From Clostridia bacterium (GTDB lineage: Bacteria; Bacillota; Clostridia; RGIG6154): a stretch of 45,811 nt of DNA. The notes beneath the pieces were generated by a model. It worked only from the letters and a program-made list of their open reading frames with translations, was not told where the DNA came from and did not search any database. Shown one piece after another: positions 1-8,598 of the stretch. A program made the position numbers and the translations under genes. Position 1 is the first letter of the stretch. Each line of letters opens with the position of its first letter. The stretch lies in NCBI GenBank assembly GCA_017410375.1, contig JAFQQW010000005.1, positions 1 through 45,811 on the forward strand. Direction: 5' to 3'.

Positions 1-596
1 CGGCGGTGCGGTTACAACCATTACCGTAACCTACGGCGATGCAATCGGTTTGCAGATGCCCTCTGACCCGAGCAAAACAGGTCATACCTTTGTTGGTTGG
101 AAAGACCAGAACGGCAACGCTGTAACAAATGCAACAATCGTTGAAGACGATATGCAGATTACAGCAGAATATACTGTAAACGATTACACTTTAACATTTG
201 ATCCCGATAACGGCGGTGCGGTTACAACCATTACCGTAACCTACGGCGATGCAATCGGTTTGCAGATGCCCTCTGACCCGGCCAAAGCAGGTCATACCTT
301 CGTTGGCTGGAAAGACGGCAACGGTAACCCTGTAACAGATGCAACAATCGTTGAAGACGATATGCAGATTACTGCAGAATATACCGTAAACGATTATACT
401 TTAACCTTTAATCCCGATAACGGTGAGGCGGTTACAACCATTACCGTAACCTACGGTGATGCAATTGGTTTACAGATGCCCTCCGACCCGACTAAATCCG
501 GTTGGACCTTCATGGGATGGGAAGACCAGAACGGCAACCCCGTAACAGATACAACAATCGTTGAAGGCGATATGCAGATTACTGCAGTATGGCAGC
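1..596 (+). repeat. Tandem 210-bp repeats encoding InlB modules
   Basis: The sequence at 1 recurs almost base for base at 211 and again at 421, a period of exactly 210 bp (70 codons). Copies 1 and 2 differ at only a few positions in the first 100 bp. The third copy is more diverged and runs into a different module after about 596. The array continues upstream out of the window, so the copy number is unknown. Confidence 0.95.
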
Positions 597-3500
597 AGGT
601 TGTTGTAGGTAGCTTTACCGTAACCTTTGTGGTTGATGGCGCGACCTACGAAACCATCACAGTAGCAGACGGCGCTCCTATCGGCGGCCAGATGCCTGAT
701 GATCCTGTTGTAACAGGTAAAAACTTCTTGGGTTGGAAAGACCAGAACGGTAATGCGGTATCCTCTGGAACAACTGTTACCGAAGACTTGACTGTTACTG
801 CAGAGCTTGAGACCATTCAGGTAACGGTTAACTTTAAGGTGGATGCTGCAGCGGCAACGCCTGTACATGCAACCTTAACCCGTGATTATGGCTGGACACT
901 TGCTGAAGATGATGTAACAGAACCCACATTGCAGGGTTATGTGTTCAAGGGATGGATTTTCTATAACGGAACACCTGTTGAATACGGCGTAACACAGTTT
1001 ACAGAAGATGTAACCGTTTATGCAAAATGGGAACCCGGCAATGTAAGCTATACCGTAAACCATTATGTACAGAAGCTTGATGATACATATGAGCTGATTA
1101 CGGAAACAAAGACAGGTACTACAGGTGCCGATACTGAGGCAGAAGCGAAGACTGAATATAACGAGTCGCATGATACCCAGAGCTTCAGCCAGAAAACCAT
1201 TCAAGCTGACGGCACTACCGTGGTTGACATTTACTATAACTTAAAACAGTTTACTGTAGTCTTTGAAGCAAACGGCGGTTTATTCTCAGATAGCAGTATC
1301 AAGAAGGAAATTGAGTACAAGTACGGCGAAGCATTGAATGTAAGATGCCCCTTAGATGCTTCCAGAACAGATTATCTGTTCAAGGGATGGTATTCCAATG
1401 CCGAAGGTACCGGTGATGAAGTTGTTACAACCACCGTTGTGAAAAACGGCTTCACCTTGTATGCAAAATGGGAACTCATTCCTGCAGACAGCTTTGTGGT
1501 AACGTTTAAACTGGAAGCAACCGATACCGACGATTATGCTTCTATCTATGTAGAAGACGGTCAGACAATTGGCGATAAAATGCCTGCAGATCCGACCAAG
1601 ACCGGCTACACCTTCCTGCGTTGGGAAGATGAAAACGGCAATGTTGTGGATGAAAACTATGTAGTGTCTGCGGCAACAACGGCTGTAGCAGTTTGGGAAG
1701 TTCAGACCTATACCGTTCGTTTCTTTAACGGCGCGGAAGCAGTTGCAGGAAAACAGCTGGGCGATAACCTGTCGGTTGAATACAACGACAATGTGGAAAA
1801 TGCAGAATACCCGACAGAAGCAATCAAGGCGGCTGAAAATGTAAAAGCAATCGGCTACATCAAGAAAGCAGACTGGGCAGCATTTTATAACAATGACAAG
1901 CACGAAGTATTTGCACAGTGGATGTACGTAAATCCCGAAACCGGTGCATGGGAATTGTTTGATGAAAATGTAGCCATTACCGGGGATACCGATGTACATC
2001 TGCTCTTAAAGCGTATTTTCTTCATGATTGAAAATGACCGCTTACCGCAGGCGTTCCAGGTACAGGCACACTACATCGATTCTGCTGACAATTATAACCC
2101 GACAAAGGGTGAGCCTACTCGTTTAAGAGATACAGGTAAAGACCTCTTAGCAAGCTTCAATAAGCAGATGGATTGGGCTTTGGATATGGACATCTTTACT
2201 GAAAAAGAAGCTAAGCTGTTCAATAAGCTCGCTGACTTAGATCTGATTACTGAAAACAGAGAAATCAAGATTTCCAAGCTTCCGGTTAAAATTACAACAG
2301 TAATTAAGGTAGAAGACATTGAAAAAGAAGTAAAACAGTACATTGAAAACGCTCTTGAGGATCCCGATCAGTTGGATTCTGTACTGGCAATGGTAGATAT
2401 CCAGTCTCTGATTGCGACCATCGGTATTGATAAGATTATCACCGGCTTACCGGATGATGTTCTGCTTACACTGTTAACCGATACAAACAACAGAGAGCTG
2501 GTTGTCAATGCTATTTATGATAATCTCAGCAATCCTATACTCCAGAAACCCATTACCGATTATCTGAAGGATGAAATCATCGGCAATGAGGAATTCAGAG
2601 AACAGCTGGCAGCAACTGTAGCAGGCAGCCTGATGAACAGTCTGGATGATGAAAAATTGCTGAGCCTGATGAAGGGACCCTTAAAGGAAACTGTTATTGA
2701 CTATGTAGTAGACAATGCGACCGGCACTTTGAAACCGACCATCATTTCGTTCTTAGAAAAGGAAGCTAAAGATCCGGACAGTGCATTCTTTGCGGACCTT
2801 TTGGCAATCATCAGACAACACCTGGAAGATGATGCACTCTTAAGAAAAGAAATTTTGAGCAACAGAGTATTGCTTGAAACCATGCTTGACTTCTTTGAAG
2901 ATGATGTAATCGACCTGATTTCGACTACAGACGCATTGATTGAAAATGCACTTAAGCAGGACAACGTAAAAGCGGACTTCCTGGATGAATTGGTTGAAAG
3001 TGAACACTTTATAGAAGAGGTTTTGCATGTTCATCCCGAATATTTAACCAACATGGTAAAAGACGGCGGTGATTTGCATGCAACAGCAGAAAGTGCATTA
3101 CAGAGTGATGCATTCAAAGCGGATATTTTTGAAGCTTTGAAAGCAGATTCCTCCTTTGCGGCATTCTTTACTGCAGGCTCTGCTTTGGAAACGGTTGTTT
3201 CTGACCTTTTAGAAGGCGAAAGAGATGCAATCTTAGCATACATCACCGAAGGAACAGGCGATTATTCCGATTACGACAGCCAGATTGAAGCGGCTGTTCA
3301 GGCAAAGGGCTTTGCAGACCTTGCTGATTTCAGAAACGCATATGCGCTTCTTGATAGCACACAGCAGGCAGATGCTTGCAGCGAAATCTGGGCAGAACTT
3401 AAGCCTGAAATTGTAACACTTGCTATGGACAGCTTTACGCAAACCGGTGTAGACAACGACCTGGCAAACGATGCCCTCGCAAAGGTAATGGCAGATTATC

Positions 3501-5677
3501 TGGACAAAACCTTACCCACAGGTATTGATGAAGCTTTGATTGATACAATCTTTGTAGCATATGTAAACGACACACTGCACGAAACCGGTCTGCACGCAGA
3601 TATTGCCGCACTGATTGAATCGGTTAAGACTGAAGTGAAAGACGTTTCCAACGGACCGCTGGCAGGTATGAGCACAGACGAACTGATTAACTTTGTTAAG
3701 ACCTACAGAGACGATCATCCGGATGAAGTAAAAGACGTTCTGCACACCTCTTACGATGTAGTGGAAGATTATGTTTTAGACGGTATTACAGATTCAACTG
3801 CGGCAACCTACGACCCGACTCTGTATGCTGAAATTGATGAACTGGTAGCAGACCACGCATCTGAGGTGCAGGATAATGTAATCATTTCGTTGATTAACGA
3901 ACTTTTAAATCATAACATCGACTTACTTGATGCATACATCGAGCTTTTGATGGGCGATGAAACTGAGCTTAGAAAATGCGTAACGCTGTTCATTGAAAGT
4001 GATTCCTTTGACAAACAGTTTGTGACTACCTACAGAGCAGGTATTACAAGCACCATGACTGTGGATGATTATGCAGATATCTTGCTTAAACTTGCACAGG
4101 AAGCGGTAAACGAAGAAGCTGCAGACGGTGCTTTGGGCACAGCATCGACAGACCTGATTTCCGATATGGTTTCCGAATTTATTCAGGATACCTCCGATGA
4201 TACGGTTATCACCGTAAAATCCTATATCGGAAGATTTGTGGAAAATGATCTGGATGTTGACTTTATCAAGACCAATCGTGCGATAATCGACCAGGTATTG
4301 ATTGATGCAGATGTTGCAGACCTGATTGACACCGATATGATTAAGAAGTATGTGGCTGAAGTGAATAAGAGAGGCGAAACCGACGAGCTGGCTGATATGA
4401 TTTACGGCTATCTGAAGGATTTGCAGTACTACAAAGACTTTATTGCGGCATTCAAGAACGGCGATGACAGCTTTGAAGTAACAAAAGACAGCGCGGTATT
4501 TGCTTCCGCAATTGCAAACGCAGTATCCAGATTCACCTATGAAGAAATCATTGTTATGGTAGACAATCCGGTTGTGGATAAGGTTCTTGAGGTAATGGGT
4601 GACCAGTTCCTGAAAGAAATGTTTGATACCGCAACTGCAGATTATGCAAAGGGACTTCAGGATACAGTAGACGAAGTACAGGCAGACGGTCAGACCCGTG
4701 AATACACCACTTCGATTATTTTCAAAGCCAACGTAGTTCAGCTTTTGAATGATATCTACGAAAAAGCACAGCTTAAGGCTGAAGAAAAGCTTCTTGAATA
4801 CCCGGCATTGCGTTATGATGAAAACGAATATCTGCAGTTCATCGTACAGCACAATCCGATTGATGAGCTTTTGATTCATGTAGGTCCTGCAACTGATGAG
4901 CTTACAGGCTATAAGCTTAAAGACACTGCAGATACCATGGATTATCTGGATTATGCAGAGAAGATGGTTATGATTGCAGACGATGCAATCTTGTGGTATG
5001 GCGATACTGCAAACCTTTCTGAAGCTGAAATCGAAGCTTTGTTTGATGCAATCTATGGCAAAGCAGACAAAGCACAGGCAAAGATTAACGAGTTGCTGAT
5101 TGAATTTGAAGCAACCGGTGATTTGCCCGACAAGGTGGAAAAACTTATCAATAAGGTTTCTAAAGTCAACGAACTGCTTGACAGATTTGAACCGAAGATT
5201 GATAAGGTAATTAACATCTATTTAGACAGCGCGTATAGCGATATTGGCGAAGAAAAGCCCAAGAAAGCTTACGATATTCTGCTTGGTATTGAAGAACCTG
5301 TAATTACAGTTGATTTCCTGTATGATATCTTCTACAGTAAAGAACCGAAATTGCAGGCAAAACTCAAAGAAAAGATTGACGACGGTACTTTGCAGAAGGC
5401 AATCGACAAGTTCGAAAGCACAAGCATTAAGGAAATCGTTGACAGACTTGGTAACGAAAAGGCAAGCACTTACGCTGAAAAACTGGATGAAATCAAGAAC
5501 AGCGGCAGAGTGGAAAGCGCATTCGATTCTCTCTATGATGTGCTTGTAATGGTTGCAGATCAGGGCGTTGATGTACTCAAGGCACCTGCCAATACCAATA
5601 CGAAGCTGATTGTTGTGGATGCTTATCAGATTAACATCCGCGGCGTGAAATTCACAATTCAGAGAGATATGAGATAA
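1..5677 (+). CDS. Giant surface protein with InlB/Flg_new repeats, 5' end outside window
   Basis: The reading frame is open from nucleotide 2, and the first bases already match the middle of a repeat that recurs at 211, so the true start lies upstream and the ATG at 50 is only an internal Met. The first ~1.9 kb encodes beta-grasp InlB B-repeats (Listeria-Bacteroides/Flg_new type), recognised by 'FVGWKD', 'FKGW', 'LYAKWE' and similar ends. A MucBP-like module starts near 1045 ('YTVNHYV' to 'VVDIYYN'). From about 1990 to the stop there are about 1,200 residues of acidic, Leu/Ile-rich, helix-predicted sequence that I cannot assign to a family. No SLH module, LPXTG motif or C-terminal membrane segment is visible, so any anchor or signal peptide must lie upstream. 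The likely role is an extracellular adhesin or stalk. The exact function is unknown. Confidence 0.9.
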   Translation, partial: GGAVTTITVTYGDAIGLQMPSDPSKTGHTFVGWKDQNGNAVTNATIVEDDMQITAEYTVNDYTLTFDPDNGGAVTTITVTYGDAIGLQMPSDPAKAGHTFVGWKDGNGNPVTDATIVEDDMQITAEYTVNDYTLTFNPDNGEAVTTITVTYGDAIGLQMPSDPTKSGWTFMGWEDQNGNPVTDTTIVEGDMQITAVWQQVVVGSFTVTFVVDGATYETITVADGAPIGGQMPDDPVVTGKNFLGWKDQNGNAVSSGTTVTEDLTVTAELETIQVTVNFKVDAAAATPVHATLTRDYGWTLAEDDVTEPTLQGYVFKGWIFYNGTPVEYGVTQFTEDVTVYAKWEPGNVSYTVNHYVQKLDDTYELITETKTGTTGADTEAEAKTEYNESHDTQSFSQKTIQADGTTVVDIYYNLKQFTVVFEANGGLFSDSSIKKEIEYKYGEALNVRCPLDASRTDYLFKGWYSNAEGTGDEVVTTTVVKNGFTLYAKWELIPADSFVVTFKLEATDTDDYASIYVEDGQTIGDKMPADPTKTGYTFLRWEDENGNVVDENYVVSAATTAVAVWEVQTYTVRFFNGAEAVAGKQLGDNLSVEYNDNVENAEYPTEAIKAAENVKAIGYIKKADWAAFYNNDKHEVFAQWMYVNPETGAWELFDENVAITGDTDVHLLLKRIFFMIENDRLPQAFQVQAHYIDSADNYNPTKGEPTRLRDTGKDLLASFNKQMDWALDMDIFTEKEAKLFNKLADLDLITENREIKISKLPVKITTVIKVEDIEKEVKQYIENALEDPDQLDSVLAMVDIQSLIATIGIDKIITGLPDDVLLTLLTDTNNRELVVNAIYDNLSNPILQKPITDYLKDEIIGNEEFREQLAATVAGSLMNSLDDEKLLSLMKGPLKETVIDYVVDNATGTLKPTIISFLEKEAKDPDSAFFADLLAIIRQHLEDDALLRKEILSNRVLLETMLDFFEDDVIDLISTTDALIENALKQDNVKADFLDELVESEHFIEEVLHVHPEYLTNMVKDGGDLHATAESALQSDAFKADIFEALKADSSFAAFFTAGSALETVVSDLLEGERDAILAYITEGTGDYSDYDSQIEAAVQAKGFADLADFRNAYALLDSTQQADACSEIWAELKPEIVTLAMDSFTQTGVDNDLANDALAKVMADYLDKTLPTGIDEALIDTIFVAYVNDTLHETGLHADIAALIESVKTEVKDVSNGPLAGMSTDELINFVKTYRDDHPDEVKDVLHTSYDVVEDYVLDGITDSTAATYDPTLYAEIDELVADHASEVQDNVIISLINELLNHNIDLLDAYIELLMGDETELRKCVTLFIESDSFDKQFVTTYRAGITSTMTVDDYADILLKLAQEAVNEEAADGALGTASTDLISDMVSEFIQDTSDDTVITVKSYIGRFVENDLDVDFIKTNRAIIDQVLIDADVADLIDTDMIKKYVAEVNKRGETDELADMIYGYLKDLQYYKDFIAAFKNGDDSFEVTKDSAVFASAIANAVSRFTYEEIIVMVDNPVVDKVLEVMGDQFLKEMFDTATADYAKGLQDTVDEVQADGQTREYTTSIIFKANVVQLLNDIYEKAQLKAEEKLLEYPALRYDENEYLQFIVQHNPIDELLIHVGPATDELTGYKLKDTADTMDYLDYAEKMVMIADDAILWYGDTANLSEAEIEALFDAIYGKADKAQAKINELLIEFEATGDLPDKVEKLINKVSKVNELLDRFEPKIDKVINIYLDSAYSDIGEEKPKKAYDILLGIEEPVITVDFLYDIFYSKEPKLQAKLKEKIDDGTLQKAIDKFESTSIKEIVDRLGNEKASTYAEKLDEIKNSGRVESAFDSLYDVLVMVADQGVDVLKAPANTNTKLIVVDAYQINIRGVKFTIQRDMR

Positions 5678-5691
5678 CAAATGGGGGAGTT

Positions 5692-5711
5692 TGGGCAGAG
5701 AAATCTGCCCA
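5692..5711 (+). other. Short intergenic hairpin between surface-protein genes
   Basis: An 8-bp perfect stem (tgggcaga/tctgccca) with a GAAA loop lies in the 58-bp gap between the giant protein and the downstream SLH gene. There is no T-run after it, so it is not a convincing terminator. It could be an mRNA-stabilising or processing element between two cotranscribed genes. Confidence 0.5.
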
Positions 5712-5735
5712 TTTCCCAATTGAAAGGAGATTGGT

Positions 5736-6944
5736 ATGAAAAGGATATTGAGTATTATACTGGCAGCATTGTTTATTTTTTCCGTTTGTATGAGTGTGCA
5801 GATTTTTGCGGACACACCCACAACCGAAAAAGCAGAAATTGTATTTGACGATGTGGATGCAAATACAACCCGAGGCAAAGCAATTTATAAAATGGCAAAG
5901 GCAGGTATCATTGTGGGTGACGGTGACGGCACATTCCGCCCGAACGATCCGATTACCCGTGGTGAGCTGACAAAAATTGTAAATATGATTTTCGGTTACA
6001 CCGAAAAGGCGGACAATAACTTTACAGATGTAAATGATACCCAATGGTATAAGGACCATGTGCTGATTGCACAGAAAGCAGGCTATATCAAAGGCTATGA
6101 AGATAACACCTTCCGTGGTGACAACAACATCACCCGTGAAGAAACCTGCACCATTTTAACCCGCGTGGATACGCTTGTTGATTTGGGGTATCATCCGGTT
6201 ATTACCGATTCGGTTTCCGACTGGGCGAAGCCTTATGTGGAGCTGGTTATCAGTAACTTTATTATGACTCTGGAAGAAGGCGGTAAATTCCGTGCGACCG
6301 AAAATATAACCCGTGCAGAATTCTGTGAAGCTTTTTCGCGTTATGTTATGGATGCACCGAAACCGCCGGTGGAAGAAAAACCTGATGAGCCTGAAAAGCC
6401 GGAGGATAAAGAAGATAACAACACAGGAAACACAGGGAATACGGGCAACACCGGCAACACCGGCAATACCGGAAATACAAGCAAGCCGGGAACATCCTTT
6501 AAACCACCGGAAAGCTGGGAAGTGGATAATTCTCAGAACAACAACGAGAATACCGGTTCCGGTGATGAGACGACAACACCGCCCGAGCCGGAAGTGTCCA
6601 TTGCAGAGCAGAATGCAGAAATCATCTCACATTTGAATACTGCACTGGAATTTTTAGGTAATATGAGTATCGGTAATGAGGCAGAAGATACCATTGTAAA
6701 TGATACCTACTCTGCAATCGAAATTGTAATTGCCAGTGCAACCGATGATGTGCTGATTGATGCAGATTTCGTGGCTTCTCTTTGCGAGTATGAAATGAGT
6801 GTTGTGGCTGAAGCTTATGAAAGCATGAGTGCGGAGGAGAAAAAGACGTTCAAAGATAAATTTACCTACGGTGATGGGGATGACACCATTGCATTTAATA
6901 CACTTTACACTATTTTTGAACCGCTTAGAAATATGATCAGATAA
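5736..6944 (+). CDS. SLH-domain surface protein (402 aa)
   Basis: The protein has an N-terminal signal peptide (about residues 1-25, hydrophobic, ending near 'IFADTP'). Three S-layer homology modules follow: 'FDDVDAN...GDGDGTFRPNDPITRGEL', 'FTDVNDTQWYKDH...GYEDNTFRGDNNITREE' and a weaker third ending 'ENITRAEF'. SLH triplets bind pyruvylated secondary cell-wall polymer and hold proteins at the wall. A Pro/Glu/Lys linker and a run of Gly-Asn-Thr repeats (about 6420-6480) separate them from a ~110-residue C-terminal domain I do not recognise. The start is supported by GAAAGGAG upstream. The gene lies 58 bp after the giant repeat protein and probably shares its transcript, which suggests a partner or anchoring role. 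That pairing is inference. Confidence 0.92.
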   Translation: MKRILSIILAALFIFSVCMSVQIFADTPTTEKAEIVFDDVDANTTRGKAIYKMAKAGIIVGDGDGTFRPNDPITRGELTKIVNMIFGYTEKADNNFTDVNDTQWYKDHVLIAQKAGYIKGYEDNTFRGDNNITREETCTILTRVDTLVDLGYHPVITDSVSDWAKPYVELVISNFIMTLEEGGKFRATENITRAEFCEAFSRYVMDAPKPPVEEKPDEPEKPEDKEDNNTGNTGNTGNTGNTGNTGNTSKPGTSFKPPESWEVDNSQNNNENTGSGDETTTPPEPEVSIAEQNAEIISHLNTALEFLGNMSIGNEAEDTIVNDTYSAIEIVIASATDDVLIDADFVASLCEYEMSVVAEAYESMSAEEKKTFKDKFTYGDGDDTIAFNTLYTIFEPLRNMIR

Positions 6945-6950
6945 AAAAAC

Positions 6951-6985
6951 GCTTGCGTACAATATGTACGCAAGCCCTTTTTTTA
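6951..6985. terminator. Bidirectional rho-independent terminator
   Basis: A 10-bp stem (gcttgcgtac/gtacgcaagc, 6951-6960 and 6966-6975) with loop aatat has a T-rich tail on the right and an A-run on the left. It can therefore terminate both the SLH gene (+) and the convergent aldo/keto reductase (-). Confidence 0.9.
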
Positions 6986-7975
6986 TTAAAGAACAATCTG
7001 ATCGATTTTTTGCAATTCCTCGGCAGAAAAAGTAATGTTTTCGGTTGATTTTAAATTTTCTAAAATTTGTTCGGGTTTGGAAGCACCAATCAAAACAGAG
7101 GTTACGGCAGAGTGGTTTAAAACCCAGGCTAAAGCCATTTGTGCAAGGGACTGACCGCGCTCCTTTGCGATTTCATTAAGCTTCTGAACCTTTTCCATTC
7201 GCTCGGGGGTTAGTGCGGCTTCGGTTAAAAATCTGCCGCTGGTGCGGATTCTGGAATCCTCAGGAATGCCGTCTAAATAGCGGTCGGTGAGAACGCCTTG
7301 CTCTAAGGGACTGAAAATAATGACGCCCTTTCCTTCTTTCTCGGCAGAAGCTAAAAGTCCGTTCTTTTCTACGGTTCTGTCTAAGATGGAGTATCGATTC
7401 TGGTTGATGATAAAGGGGCAGTTCATTTCTTTTAAAAGAGCGGAAGCTTTTTCCATCGTTTCACCGTTGTAATTGGATAAACCTGCATACAGTGCCTTAC
7501 CGCTGTGCACGGCAGTTGCTAAGGCGTGCATGGTTTCTTCTAACGGTGTTTCGGGGTCCATGCGGTGGTGATAGAAAATGTCCACATACTCAAGTCCTAA
7601 ACGCTTTAAGCTTTGGTCCAGGCTGGAAAGCATGTATTTTTTACTGCCAAAGTCGCCGTAAGGACCATCCCACATAGTGTAGCCTGCTTTGGTACTGATG
7701 ACCAGCTCGTCCCGGTACGCAAACATTTCTTCTTTTAAAATTTTGCCCAAATTTTCTTCTGCACTTCCGGGCAGGGGACCATAGTTATTTGCAAGGTCAA
7801 AATGTGTAATGCCGTTATCAAAGGCGGTAAAACACATTTGCTTCATGTTGTAGAAACTATCGTTTGTACCGAAATTATGCCAGAAACCCAAGGAGACGGG
7901 TGGTAGCTTTAAACCGCTTTTGCCACAACGGTTATACTGAATTTCGCTGTAGCGGTTTGCATTTGCTGTATACAT
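6986..7975 (-). CDS. Aldo/keto reductase, YghZ (AKR14)-like (329 aa)
   Basis: This is a cytoplasmic NADPH-dependent oxidoreductase with the (beta/alpha)8 AKR fold. The family's catalytic tetrad is visible: Asp and Tyr in 'FDLANNYG', Lys in 'STKAGY' and His in 'FYHHRMD'. The N-terminal 'LGFWHNFG' is typical of the E. coli YghZ / L-glyceraldehyde-3-phosphate reductase branch, which also reduces methylglyoxal. Full length for the family. The start is supported by AAAGGATG placed 7 nt upstream. It lies downstream of the tRNA cluster on the same strand with no clear terminator between them, so some read-through is possible. The substrate cannot be told from sequence. Confidence 0.92.
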   Translation of the reverse strand: MYTANANRYSEIQYNRCGKSGLKLPPVSLGFWHNFGTNDSFYNMKQMCFTAFDNGITHFDLANNYGPLPGSAEENLGKILKEEMFAYRDELVISTKAGYTMWDGPYGDFGSKKYMLSSLDQSLKRLGLEYVDIFYHHRMDPETPLEETMHALATAVHSGKALYAGLSNYNGETMEKASALLKEMNCPFIINQNRYSILDRTVEKNGLLASAEKEGKGVIIFSPLEQGVLTDRYLDGIPEDSRIRTSGRFLTEAALTPERMEKVQKLNEIAKERGQSLAQMALAWVLNHSAVTSVLIGASKPEQILENLKSTENITFSAEELQKIDQIVL

Positions 7976-8047
7976 TTTGTTTCATCCTTTCGTTTTTATC
8001 GAAAAATAAAAGCATGCTCTGCTGATTCAGCCGAACACACTCTAAGA

Positions 8048-8121
8048 TGGCAGCGGAAATAGGATTCGAACCCATACAAAACGAGTCAGAGTCGTTTGTG
8101 CTACCCTTACACCATTCCGCT
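8048..8121 (-). tRNA. tRNA-Gln (CTG)
   Basis: Read on the minus strand, the acceptor stem AGCGGAA/TTCCGCT closes a cloverleaf with an encoded CCA. The D-arm has GTAAGGGTAG, the T-loop is TTCGAAT, and the anticodon loop CTCTGAC gives anticodon CTG (complement at 8087-8089). The length is 74 nt. It is the last gene of a three-tRNA cluster. Confidence 0.93.
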
Positions 8122-8141
8122 ATATTTAACTTTTTTAGCGC

Positions 8142-8175
8142 CCATAAGAAAGACGGTTAACGTTCTTTCTTATGG
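8142..8175 (-). other. Hairpin between tRNA-Pro and tRNA-Gln
   Basis: An 11-bp perfect inverted repeat (ccataagaaag at 8142-8152, ctttcttatgg at 8165-8175) lies between two tRNA genes. Neither strand has a T-run after it, so it is not a standard terminator. A processing or spacer hairpin in the polycistronic tRNA precursor is possible. Confidence 0.55.
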
Positions 8176-8181
8176 TCACTA

Positions 8182-8257
8182 TGGTCGGAGTGACAGGACT
8201 TGAACCTGCGACCACTTGACCCCCAGTCAAGTACGCTACCAGCTGCGCTACACCCCG
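8182..8257 (-). tRNA. tRNA-Pro (GGG)
   Basis: On the minus strand the acceptor stem CGGGGTG pairs with CACTCCG, with encoded CCA. The anticodon stem CTTGA/TCAAG encloses CTGGGGG, anticodon GGG. The T-loop is TTCAAGT. The length is 76 nt. It is the middle gene of the Leu-Pro-Gln cluster. Confidence 0.95.
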
Positions 8258-8271
8258 GTACAAAAAAGATA

Positions 8272-8356
8272 TGGTGCGAGTGATGGGACTTGAACCCATA
8301 CGCCGTTAAGCACACGCCCCTCAAACGTGCCTGTCTGCCAGTTCCAGCACACTCGC
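8272..8356 (-). tRNA. tRNA-Leu (GAG)
   Basis: On the minus strand the acceptor stem GCGAGTG pairs with CACTCGC, with encoded CCA. The anticodon loop TTGAGGG gives anticodon GAG. A long variable arm brings it to 85 nt, as expected for class II leucine tRNA. It is the first gene of the cluster. Confidence 0.95.
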
Positions 8357-8381
8357 GTAAACGTTCCGGAGAACAAAAAAC

Positions 8382-8410
8382 ATTATACTACATTTTTAAC
8401 CGTTTGTCAA
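8382..8410 (-). promoter_or_regulatory. Consensus sigma-A promoter of the tRNA cluster
   Basis: On the minus strand TTGACA (complement at 8405-8410) and TATAAT (8382-8387) are separated by exactly 17 nt. Both hexamers are perfect consensus, and the promoter lies about 25 nt upstream of tRNA-Leu. Confidence 0.92.
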
Positions 8411-8440
8411 TAACTTTTTTGCAAAAAAACAAAAATATTT

Positions 8441-8584
8441 TTATTTTGGGAAATAGACGCGGAATATGGTGTTGAGTGGGTCGGGCGGTTCAAAACCGTA
8501 TATGAAGCACAGCTTTTTTTCAATGAATATAACCAGTACAAACAGTACGATAATAGCCAGGGTACTTTTTAAAAATATTCGCAA
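8441..8584 (-). CDS. Small single-pass membrane protein downstream of spoIIP (47 aa)
   Basis: A TTG start at 8584 follows AAAGGAG with 9 nt spacing. It begins 15 nt after the spoIIP stop, and the open frame encodes 47 residues. About residues 7-22 are a hydrophobic membrane segment. A conserved-looking tail follows, with 'FIYGFEPPDPLNTIF'. I do not recognise a family. The good ribosome site, tight spacing and membrane profile argue that it is real and cotranscribed with gpr-spoIIP, which suggests (inference) a sporulation-related role. No upstream in-frame ATG with a ribosome site exists. Confidence 0.65.
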   Translation of the reverse strand: MRIFLKSTLAIIVLFVLVIFIEKKLCFIYGFEPPDPLNTIFRVYFPK

Positions 8585-8598
8585 TATAAGATGCTCCT

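Noticed and set aside
3923-4879. 318-codon open frame on the minus strand inside the giant surface gene, and several others there
   Set aside because: They are antisense to a well-supported coding frame, have Cys/Phe-rich compositions typical of shadow frames, and lack ribosome sites.
6420-6480. Short 9-bp repeats
   Set aside because: They encode a Gly-Asn-Thr linker in frame and have no spacers, so this is not a CRISPR array.
8290-8475. 61-codon plus-strand frame over the tRNA-Leu gene and the tRNA promoter
   Set aside because: It is antisense to the tRNA and promoter and lacks a ribosome site.
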